A program made the translations under genes and the position numbers. Below the pieces are notes generated by a model. The model did not search any database. It had not been told where the DNA came from and saw only the letters and a program-made list of their open reading frames with translations. From Sphingomonas taxi (lineage in GTDB: Bacteria; Pseudomonadota; Alphaproteobacteria; Sphingomonadales; Sphingomonadaceae), in assembly GCA_003240625.1 (NCBI GenBank), contig QFMX01000002.1, positions 186,001 through 250,000 of the forward strand: a stretch of DNA of 64,000 nucleotides, written 5' to 3'. Positions 16,995-24,691 of the stretch are shown piece after piece; within the stretch, counting starts at the first letter, position 1, and every line of letters begins with the position of its first letter.

Positions 16995-19463
16995 ATGACG
17001 AGCTTGGTCCGCCGCGACGTTTTGAAGACGGGCGGCGTGACCGCGCTTGCTGCTATCGTTCCCGCAATGCCGATCGCTGCGGCGGGGACGTCTCCCTCGG
17101 TCGGCCCGCGCGAGATCGTCTCCCTCGGGACCGGGTGGCGGTTTCATCTGGGGCACGCGAGCGATCCAGCGAAGGATTTCGGCTTCGGCCGTTCGCACGA
17201 CACCTATGCCAAATCGGGCGATGTCGGCACGCCGGTTGCCGAATCTAAGTTCGACGACAGCGCGTGGGAGGTGGTGACGCTGCCGCACGACTGGGCGGTC
17301 GACCTGCCGTTCGCGCAGTTCGGACCGGCGGGGAGCGAGGCGGATCGCACGGGTGCGTTTCAGGGGTTCAAGCCGGTCGGGCGGATGTGGCCGGCGACCA
17401 GCGTCGGCTGGTACCGGCGCGTCGTACCCATTGCGAAGGTGGACGCGGGGAGACGGTTGCTGCTGCAGTTCGACGGGGTGGCGCGCGATTGTCTCGTAAT
17501 CCTCAACGGCTTCGTCGTGGGATCCAACGAAAGTGGCTATGCGCCATTCGAGATCGACGTCACCGACTTCGCCAAGCCGGGCGAGGACAATGTGCTCGTC
17601 ATCCGTTGCGACGTGAGTCTGGGCGAGGCGTGGTCGTACGAGGGGGCGGGGCTCTACCGCGACGTCCGGCTGGTGAAAACGTCGCCGGTTCACGTTCGGC
17701 GTTGGGGTGCGACCGTGCGCAGTTCCGTTGAGGCCGGCGGCGCGACGGTCCGGGTTGCGACCGAGATCGCGAATGATGGTCCTGCGCGTGAGGCGCGGGT
17801 CCGGTCGACGGTGATCGATCCGGACGGGAAGAGCGTAATGCTGTTCGCGGACCCTCTTGGCTTGCCGGCGTGGGATGGCGTGACGGCTGAGCAGGAGACA
17901 CGCATCGCCGCACCCGCGCTCTGGTCGCTGGAGACGCCGCACCTGTACACCTTGGTCAGTGAGATTCTCGTCGACGGCGTGGTGGTCGATCGCGACACGT
18001 GCAGCTTCGGGATCCGCACGATCCGGTTCGATGCGAACCACGGCTTTTTCCTCAACGGCAAGCCGGTCAAGATCAAGGGCACCTGCAACCACCAGGATCA
18101 TGCCGGGGTCGGCTTCGCGGTGCCCGACAGCCTGCACGTCTGGCGGCTCGAGCAACTGAAGGCGATGGGCAGCAACGCCTATCGCTCGACGCATCATTCG
18201 CCGTCGCCCGCGATCCTCGACGCGTGCGATCGGATGGGCATCCTGATGATCGACGAGACGCGGCAGATGTCGAGCAATGCCGAGGGGCTGGGTCAGCTCG
18301 AACGGATGGTGCGGCAGGGGCGCAACCATCCGAGCATCATCCTGTGGAGCATCGGCAACGAGGAAATCCACCGCGGCACCGAAACCGGCGCGCGGATCGC
18401 CGAGACGATGAAGCGCAAGGTCTACGAACTCGACGGGACGCGGCCGGTGACGGAGGCGTTCAACGGCAAGTTCGGCGAGGGGGCGTCGCGCGTGCTCGAC
18501 GTGATGGGATGCAATTACTACCTCGACGCGATCGATCCCTATCACACCGCTAATCCCGCCATGCCGATGATCGGCACCGAAACCGGCAGCACGGTGATGA
18601 CGCGCGGCGAATATGCGCGCGACGACAAGGCCGGCTTCGTGCCCGCCTACGATCGCGAGTTTCCCAAATGGGCGACGACCGCGGAGACGTGGTGGAGTTT
18701 CTACGACGCGCGCCCGTTCCTGAGCGGCGGGTTCGTCTGGACCGGGTTCGACTATCGCGGCGAACCTACGCCGTTCGAACGCTGGCCCGAGAATGTCTCG
18801 AACTTCGGCCAGATGGACCTGTGCGGCTTCCCCAAGGACAATTACTTTTACTACCGCGCGTGGTGGAGCGGAGAGCCGGTGCTGCACCTGTTCCCGCACT
18901 GGAACTGGGCGGGGCGCGAGGGGCAGCCGGTATCGGTGTGGGTGCACAGCAATTGCGAGGCGGTCGAGCTGGTCCTTAACGGGCGGAGTCTCGGGCGGCA
19001 GTCGGTGGTGAAGAACACCCATCTTGAATGGCAGGTGCCGTATGCCCCGGGGCGGATCGAGGCGCTCGGGTATCGTGGGGGCAAGCGGGTGATGCACGCA
19101 GTGCGCGAGACGACCGGCCCGGCGGCGCGGATCGGGTTGTCGAGCGATCGGCGGCAATTGGCGCCGGGTGAGGTCGCGGTGGTGCGGGTGGCGATCCTCG
19201 ACGCGAAACGGCGCGAAATGCCGACCGCGTCCAATCGCGTGTCGTTCACGCTGACGGGTGATGCGACACTGCTTGGCGTCGGCAACGGCGATCCGCAGAG
19301 CCTGGAGCCCGATCATGCGACGTCGCGCTCGGCGTTCAATGGGCTGTGTATGGCGCTGGTGCAGGCGGGTGCGAAGGGCGGACCGATCCGGCTCGAGGCG
19401 CGCGGTGACGGGCTGGTGCCGGCGATGCTGCCGTTGATCGGTCTGACCAAGGATATCCGATGA
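16995..19463 (+). CDS. GH2 beta-galactosidase-like glycoside hydrolase (Tat-exported)
   Basis: The 822-residue protein starts with a twin-arginine signal (VRRDVLKTGGVTALAAIV). The GH2 sugar-binding jelly roll (about 40-215) is followed by an Ig-like domain, the TIM barrel (about 325-600), and C-terminal Ig-like domains of the DUF4982/GH2_C5 type. The acid/base is E456 in WSIGNEE and the nucleophile is probably E529 in IGTETGS. This domain order is that of secreted beta-galactosidases of the GalA/BgaA type. In this locus it could remove galactose from arabinogalactan or extensin glycans; that substrate is inferred. It lies 22 bases after the TonB gene and overlaps the next gene by four bases. 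Confidence 0.88.
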   Translation: MTSLVRRDVLKTGGVTALAAIVPAMPIAAAGTSPSVGPREIVSLGTGWRFHLGHASDPAKDFGFGRSHDTYAKSGDVGTPVAESKFDDSAWEVVTLPHDWAVDLPFAQFGPAGSEADRTGAFQGFKPVGRMWPATSVGWYRRVVPIAKVDAGRRLLLQFDGVARDCLVILNGFVVGSNESGYAPFEIDVTDFAKPGEDNVLVIRCDVSLGEAWSYEGAGLYRDVRLVKTSPVHVRRWGATVRSSVEAGGATVRVATEIANDGPAREARVRSTVIDPDGKSVMLFADPLGLPAWDGVTAEQETRIAAPALWSLETPHLYTLVSEILVDGVVVDRDTCSFGIRTIRFDANHGFFLNGKPVKIKGTCNHQDHAGVGFAVPDSLHVWRLEQLKAMGSNAYRSTHHSPSPAILDACDRMGILMIDETRQMSSNAEGLGQLERMVRQGRNHPSIILWSIGNEEIHRGTETGARIAETMKRKVYELDGTRPVTEAFNGKFGEGASRVLDVMGCNYYLDAIDPYHTANPAMPMIGTETGSTVMTRGEYARDDKAGFVPAYDREFPKWATTAETWWSFYDARPFLSGGFVWTGFDYRGEPTPFERWPENVSNFGQMDLCGFPKDNYFYYRAWWSGEPVLHLFPHWNWAGREGQPVSVWVHSNCEAVELVLNGRSLGRQSVVKNTHLEWQVPYAPGRIEALGYRGGKRVMHAVRETTGPAARIGLSSDRRQLAPGEVAVVRVAILDAKRREMPTASNRVSFTLTGDATLLGVGNGDPQSLEPDHATSRSAFNGLCMALVQAGAKGGPIRLEARGDGLVPAMLPLIGLTKDIR

Positions 19464-21766
19464 CTGTACGTCGTTCGTCGCGGGCGCTCGCGCTGATTGT
19501 GTTGTGCGCTTCGGCGGCGGCGCAGGCCGCGCCCGACGAAGCCGCGTTCCGGCGATCGATCGGACTGCGCCGTGAGTGGCAGGACCTGACGCGTGAGGTC
19601 GCGTGGCCGGCGCGCTGGACGCCGGATGGGCGGCGTTTTTCGTATCGCAAGACGGTGGCGGGCGGGTTTGCATTCGAGACGGTGGATGCGAAGACGCTCG
19701 CCAAGTCGCCCGCATTCGATACGGCCAAGCTTGCGGCTGCGCTCGGCGATGCGCGGCACGACGTGGTCGATCCGATGCACCTGCCGTTCGCCGAGTTCGA
19801 TTATGCGGAGGACGGCAAGGCGATTGCGTTCTCGCTGGACGAGACGCGGTGGCAGTGCGGGATCGTCGTCTATCGTTGCGAGGCGGTCGTCGATCGGAGC
19901 CGACCGCGCGGCTTTGGCGTGGTGCGCGATATGGCGGTGCCGGCGGACAACAGCCCGAAGGCTTCGCCCGATGGGAATTGGACCGCGTTCGTACAGGGCG
20001 ACAACCTCGTCGTGCGCAAGACCGGCGACACCACGATCGTGCCGCTCAGCGTCGATGGAAGCGCGGGCGATTTCTACGATCCAGAGATGCTGCGCTGGTC
20101 GCCCGATAGTCGCCACATCATGATCTACCGCGTTCGTCCGGGGTATCAGCGGCGGGTGTTGCGTGTGGAGTCGTCGCCGCGCGACCAACTCCAGCCGAAG
20201 CTGCAAAGCCAGCTCTATCCGAAGCCCGGCGATGCGATCGACCAGGAACGGCCGGTGCTGTTCGACGTCGCCATGCGGCGGCAAACCGTGATCGACGACG
20301 CGCTGTTTCCCAATCCGTATGAACTCTCCGTGCCGCGCTGGCGGAGTGACGGACGGAGTGTAGCGTTCGATTATGTCCGGCGCGGTTTCGGCCAGGCGCG
20401 GATTGTCGCGGTCGATGCGGAGACAGGCGTTGCGCACGCCGCGGTAACCGAGGATGCGAAGACGTTCGTCTATGCCGATCGTCGCTACGCGCACGAGGTC
20501 GGCGCGGATGGCCGCGAGATCGTCTGGGCATCCGAGCGCGATGGCTGGAACCATCTGTACCTGATCGACGGCCGCACCGGCGCCGTAAAGAACCGGATCA
20601 CGACCGGCGACTGGGTGGTGCGCGAGGTCATCGCTGTCGACGACACCAAGCGACAGATCGTGTTTGCGGCGAGCGGCATGAACGCGGGGGAGGATCCGTA
20701 TTTCCGCCATGTCTACCGGATCGATTTCGACGGTCGGCACCTGACCGCACTGACGCCCGCAAAGGCGGATCACGACACGCGGTTCTCGCCGGACGGGACG
20801 CTGTATGTCGACACCTATTCGCGCGTCGACCTGCCGACCGTCAGCGAACTTCATCGGTCGAGCGACGGTGCGCTGGTCGCGACGATCACGAAGGGCGACG
20901 ACAGCGCGTTGCGCTCGGCGGGGTTTCGGCCGCCCGAGGTGTTCGTCGCGAAGGGGCGCGATGGCAAGACCGACATCTGGGGCGTGGTCGTCCGCCCGCG
21001 CGACTATGACCCGCGCAAGCGCTATCCGGTGATCGAGAACATCTATGCGGGGCCGCACGACAGTTTCGTGCCCAAGCAATATTGGCCGTTCGGGTTCCAT
21101 TCCGGTGGCGACAAGGCGATCGGGATGCAGGAGCAGGCGGATCTCGGCTTCATCGTCGTGCAGATCGACGGGATGGGGACCGCCAACCGCTCGAAGGCGT
21201 TTCACGACGTCGCGTGGAAGAACCTCGTGGACTCTGGCTTCCCCGATCGCATCGCGTGGCACCGCGCGATGGCAGCGAAGGACCCGTCCTACGATATCGG
21301 CCGGGTCGGCATCTACGGCGCGTCGGCGGGCGGGCAGAGCACGCTCAACGCGCTGCTGTTCCACGGCGAATTCTACAAGGTCGGGGTGGCCTATGCCGGG
21401 TGTTACGACAACCGGATGGACAAGATCAGCTGGAACGAACAGTGGCTCGGCTGGCCGGTCGATGCGAGCTACGCCGCCGCCTCGGGCGTCGATCACGCAG
21501 CGCAACTGACGGGCAAGCTGCTGATGATCGTCGGCGAGCAGGACAGTAATGTCGACCCGGCATCGACGATGCAGGTCGCCGATGCGCTGATCCGCGCGGG
21601 CAAGGATTTCGAGCTGCTCGCGGTGCCGGGGGGCGAGCATAGCGTCGGGCGCTCGACCGGGCCGATCGACTATGTCGCGCGGCGGCAGTTTGGGTTTTTC
21701 GTGCGCGAGCTTGGCGGTGAGGCTGAGCCGGATTGGAATGCGGTGTCGCTTAATCCTCCCCTTTGA
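19460..21766 (+). CDS. S9 family dipeptidyl-peptidase IV-like serine peptidase
   Basis: The 768-residue protein has a signal peptide ending AAAQA, an N-terminal beta-propeller of DPP IV type (about 60-490), and a C-terminal alpha/beta-hydrolase domain. The nucleophile is S622 in YGASAGG; the acid is in GEQDSNVDP and the histidine in GGEHSVGRS. DPP IV-type enzymes remove Xaa-Pro (or Xaa-Ala) dipeptides from peptide N-termini, which suits proline- and hydroxyproline-rich substrates. It overlaps the GH2 gene by ATGA, so the two are coupled. Its last four codons and stop fall inside a family A palindromic repeat. Confidence 0.9.
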   Translation: MTVRRSSRALALIVLCASAAAQAAPDEAAFRRSIGLRREWQDLTREVAWPARWTPDGRRFSYRKTVAGGFAFETVDAKTLAKSPAFDTAKLAAALGDARHDVVDPMHLPFAEFDYAEDGKAIAFSLDETRWQCGIVVYRCEAVVDRSRPRGFGVVRDMAVPADNSPKASPDGNWTAFVQGDNLVVRKTGDTTIVPLSVDGSAGDFYDPEMLRWSPDSRHIMIYRVRPGYQRRVLRVESSPRDQLQPKLQSQLYPKPGDAIDQERPVLFDVAMRRQTVIDDALFPNPYELSVPRWRSDGRSVAFDYVRRGFGQARIVAVDAETGVAHAAVTEDAKTFVYADRRYAHEVGADGREIVWASERDGWNHLYLIDGRTGAVKNRITTGDWVVREVIAVDDTKRQIVFAASGMNAGEDPYFRHVYRIDFDGRHLTALTPAKADHDTRFSPDGTLYVDTYSRVDLPTVSELHRSSDGALVATITKGDDSALRSAGFRPPEVFVAKGRDGKTDIWGVVVRPRDYDPRKRYPVIENIYAGPHDSFVPKQYWPFGFHSGGDKAIGMQEQADLGFIVVQIDGMGTANRSKAFHDVAWKNLVDSGFPDRIAWHRAMAAKDPSYDIGRVGIYGASAGGQSTLNALLFHGEFYKVGVAYAGCYDNRMDKISWNEQWLGWPVDASYAAASGVDHAAQLTGKLLMIVGEQDSNVDPASTMQVADALIRAGKDFELLAVPGGEHSVGRSTGPIDYVARRQFGFFVRELGGEAEPDWNAVSLNPPL

Positions 21767-21872
21767 GGGGAGGTGGCAGCCCGCTTGGGCTGACGGAGGG
21801 GTGGCCCGCTACCGAGAGCGCGATACCCCTCCGTCTGGCAAGCGCCAGCCACCTCCCCCGCTGGGGGAGGAT
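21753..21872. repeat. Palindromic repeat, family A copy 2, spanning gene ends
   Basis: The element begins AATCCTCCCCTTTGAGGGGAG and ends CTCCCCCGCTGGGGGAGGAT. Its inner arms are TGACGGAGGGGTGG against CCCCTCCGTCTGGC. The stop codon of the S9 peptidase gene (21764-21766) is inside the left arm, and the stop of the convergent DUF5695 gene touches the right edge. It probably serves as a bidirectional terminator for the two converging transcripts. Confidence 0.8.
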
Positions 21873-24598
21873 CAACTGGGTGACAGGGTGAGTTCGCTCG
21901 GAGCCGATCCCAGCGGAACGGTGTAGCCGCCGCGTTCGATGTGCGCTCCCTTTGCGGTGTACGGGCGGCCGGTTTTGGTCGTCGTCTCTACGAAGACACG
22001 GGCTACCGGATTGATCTTAGTCGCCGCATCGAGTGTCAGCGTGATCGCCCCCGTCGCCGGCACAAACGTTGCGCGCGCGATTTTCCCCGCCTCCAGCGTG
22101 ATCCACAATCCGGCGGGGGCGATGAACAGGCGGGTGCGGGCGCCGTCCTTCGGGGCGATGCTCACCGCACCCGCCGCCTGGTCGACATTGCCGCCGAAGC
22201 CTAGCCAGCCAAAGGTCGGATCGTTCAGCAGATAGCTCGCGGCGGTGATCGCGTGGCCGTAAAAGCCCATGCCGTAGTCGCCGCTATACGGGTCCCATCG
22301 CATCATGTCGGGCGCGGAGTGGAACGCGGCGGAGGAGAAGCCGTCGCGGTCGATGTTGGTGATGCCGCCCATCATGCCGCCGTATGCGATGCGCAACAGC
22401 CGCAGGTCGCTCGGGTCGGCGCGATAGGCGTCGAACAGCGGGACGGCGTTTAGTGTCGAGCCGTAATGGTGAAGCTGGCGCTCGATCCGCGGGTATTTGC
22501 CGCCGTACAGGAAGTCCCAATAGCGGCGGGCATTGCCGTTATAGCCCCAGCTCGGGATCGTCGGATCATACGCCAAGATGACTTGGCGCGTGACGTCGGC
22601 CTGTGGCTGGTAGCCGAAATAGCGCATCCACGCGTAGACTTCGGGCTGGCCGGTCGAATCCCACGCCATCTCGCTGCCGAACGGATAGCGCAGCGTGCGC
22701 CAGTGATCGGCGCGCTGCTTCATCAGGCGCTCCATTTCGGTCGCCTCGGCGGTCAGGCCTTCGCGCTTCAGGTCCTTAAGGATGTCGACGAACACGTCGC
22801 CCTCCATCAGCCCGAACTGCGTGTAATAGGGCGCGTCGCGCATCATAGCGGTGGTCGTCTGGTAGGCGTGGTCGAGATACCAGCGCCACGGATGCGCGGT
22901 GACGAGACCGGGGTGGTTGCGCGCGACGCGGTACAGCACCCAGTGGCCGATCGCGACGTGCGGATAATTGTACGCGCGACCGAGATCGCCGGCATCCTTC
23001 TTCGACCAGGAGGTCCAGGTCTTCCAGTCGACGGTCGGGTCGTAATAGCCGGGATGCGCGGCGGGATCGTAGTAGAACAGGCTCTTTCGCACGGCGCCGG
23101 CGTGCGGGCCGTCGGGGACTTGCAGGTCGCCCTGGATGGTCTCGTCGACGAGGCGTTGCAGCTTGGCGATCTCGACCGGGTCGGGGTTGTCGAGCTGCTT
23201 CGCAATCGCCGCGACCCAGCTGCCTGCGCCGCCTTCGTCGCTCATGCCCGAGATCCAGACGCGCGGGTCCTGCGTCACGACTTTCCCGGCCTCGCGGTCG
23301 TAGGTGAGGATCGCGGGATTGCGGCCGAACGGGTCGGCCTTGTCCTCGTACCATTGTTGCGTCGTCGAGAAGCGGCCGAGGTCGGCCATCGCCTGGTCGA
23401 GCGGCTTGGTGATGTAATAGCTGACCGCCTGGACGCTGCCGTCGGCATAGGTGATCGCGAGCGTCGCGCGGCCCCAGCCTTTGCTGCGGACGGTGTAGCG
23501 GGCCCAGCCTTTTGCACTCGCCATCGGGGTTGCGGTGAGCGCGCCGGCCGGCAGGCTCTCGACCTTCGCGACCGGCTGCGGGGTCTTCAGGAACAACGCG
23601 GCGTCCTGGTCGGTCGGAACGACGTAGCCGGGGATGCCGACCGCGACCGGGCGGTGGTTGGCGACGAGCGTGTCCTCGATCGCGGCGATCGAGGGCGCGG
23701 TGACGAAGCGAACGCCGATCGTGCGCGCCGCGCCGGGGGCTAGCGTGAAGCTGGTCGGGACGTTCCATTGTTCCCCGGCCTTCGCCCATTCCTTCTCGGC
23801 AAAGGCTTTGCTGGCGACGGTCCAGTCGTAGAAACCTTCGGAGGTCTGGCCGCGCTTGCTGCGGTCGGTGAAGATGTCGCCCGCCTGCGCCTTGGCGGCT
23901 TCGAGGATCGGGCGGTAGGCCTCGAGCGGGGTGCCCCTTTCGGGGAGGACGAGCAGCGCGGGGCCGGTGCCGTTGAGGCGAGTGACCTGGAGGTAGCCGG
24001 CGTCGCGGCCGATATAGGGGTCGACGAAGCTCGCCTGCGCATGCGCCTGTTCGAGGCTGCGATCGGTGATGATGTTGTCGAACACCATCGGCAGTCCGAG
24101 CGCGCCGATCTCGACGGGGGCGGTCGTCGTGTTTGTCAGCGTGAAGCGGAGCGCGAGGACGCCGTGGTCGTCGATCCAGCGACGCTCGACGCGCAAGGGG
24201 CTGGCGGTCCCGAGCGAGGTGGTGATGTCCGCGGCGGCGAGCGTCGTGCCGGTCGCGGGCAGGCGGCGGATGGCCTTGCGATGCTGCGCGGAGGCGAAGT
24301 CGGTCCATGCGCCGCCGGGTGGCCGCACGCGGAGGTGGATGTCGCCGATATGGACATAGCCGTCGCCCGCGCGCTCGGCCTCGCGCGCGCCGGGGACGAA
24401 GTCGAAGCCGGGTTCGGCGGCGGGCGAGAGGCGGGCGAGCGTCTGGGTGTCGGTGCGGAGGGCGAGGCGGAAGGCGGGGGTGCGGATCGCGGTCTGCGCG
24501 ATCGGGCGGTAACTGGGCTTGGCGGACTTGGTCTGCGCATCGCCGGGCAGCGTCGCGGTCGTTGCCAGAAGCAGCGTCAGAAGGCGGAAGGCTGTCAT
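21872..24598 (-). CDS. Secreted DUF5695-domain protein, function unknown (possible glycan-active enzyme)
   Basis: The 908-residue protein has a Sec signal peptide (LLTLLLATTATLPGDAQ). The N-terminal ~370 residues look beta-rich (RVERRWIDDHGVLALRFTLTNTT is a galactose-mutarotase-like beta-sandwich pattern). The C-terminal half is helical, with aromatic-rich repeats such as AWMRYFGYQ and MRWDPYSGDYGMGFYGH, resembling an (alpha/alpha)6 toroid found in many glycosidases and lyases. I recognise the overall sequence as DUF5695 but no activity is known to me. It is divergent from GH127 and shares operator site 2 with it, which makes a role in the same glycan breakdown likely. Confidence 0.65.
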   Translation of the reverse strand: MTAFRLLTLLLATTATLPGDAQTKSAKPSYRPIAQTAIRTPAFRLALRTDTQTLARLSPAAEPGFDFVPGAREAERAGDGYVHIGDIHLRVRPPGGAWTDFASAQHRKAIRRLPATGTTLAAADITTSLGTASPLRVERRWIDDHGVLALRFTLTNTTTAPVEIGALGLPMVFDNIITDRSLEQAHAQASFVDPYIGRDAGYLQVTRLNGTGPALLVLPERGTPLEAYRPILEAAKAQAGDIFTDRSKRGQTSEGFYDWTVASKAFAEKEWAKAGEQWNVPTSFTLAPGAARTIGVRFVTAPSIAAIEDTLVANHRPVAVGIPGYVVPTDQDAALFLKTPQPVAKVESLPAGALTATPMASAKGWARYTVRSKGWGRATLAITYADGSVQAVSYYITKPLDQAMADLGRFSTTQQWYEDKADPFGRNPAILTYDREAGKVVTQDPRVWISGMSDEGGAGSWVAAIAKQLDNPDPVEIAKLQRLVDETIQGDLQVPDGPHAGAVRKSLFYYDPAAHPGYYDPTVDWKTWTSWSKKDAGDLGRAYNYPHVAIGHWVLYRVARNHPGLVTAHPWRWYLDHAYQTTTAMMRDAPYYTQFGLMEGDVFVDILKDLKREGLTAEATEMERLMKQRADHWRTLRYPFGSEMAWDSTGQPEVYAWMRYFGYQPQADVTRQVILAYDPTIPSWGYNGNARRYWDFLYGGKYPRIERQLHHYGSTLNAVPLFDAYRADPSDLRLLRIAYGGMMGGITNIDRDGFSSAAFHSAPDMMRWDPYSGDYGMGFYGHAITAASYLLNDPTFGWLGFGGNVDQAAGAVSIAPKDGARTRLFIAPAGLWITLEAGKIARATFVPATGAITLTLDAATKINPVARVFVETTTKTGRPYTAKGAHIERGGYTVPLGSAPSELTLSPS

Positions 24599-24658
24599 GG
24601 CGTTGCTCGCTCGAAGTCAAAGGTTAGGCTAAAGTGTCACTTGCGCTGCTCTGTCGGA

Positions 24659-24677
24659 CGTATAGTATACGATATCC
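24659..24677. promoter_or_regulatory. Candidate operator site 2 in the DUF5695/GH127 divergent promoter
   Basis: CGTATAGTATACGATATCC sits 14 bases before the GH127 start codon and 60 bases before the DUF5695 start. It is nearly identical (17 of 20) to the reverse complement of site 1 and shares the GTATACGA core with site 3. Its position next to the GH127 ribosome site fits a repressor that would block both divergent genes. Confidence 0.65.
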
Positions 24678-24691
24678 GAATGGAGATAAAG

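Noticed and set aside
16836..19715. 959-codon open frame on the minus strand
   Set aside because: It is antisense to GH2 and has low-complexity Arg/Pro/His-rich sequence without motifs.
22776..24620. 614-codon minus-strand frame overlapping DUF5695 in another phase
   Set aside because: Extremely Arg/Pro-rich; it is the frame-shifted shadow of the DUF5695 coding sequence.
23768..24691. Long in-frame upstream extension of the GH127 gene
   Set aside because: The extension is antisense to DUF5695, crosses the divergent promoter, and would remove the Tat signal from the N-terminus. ATG 24692 has a good ribosome site.
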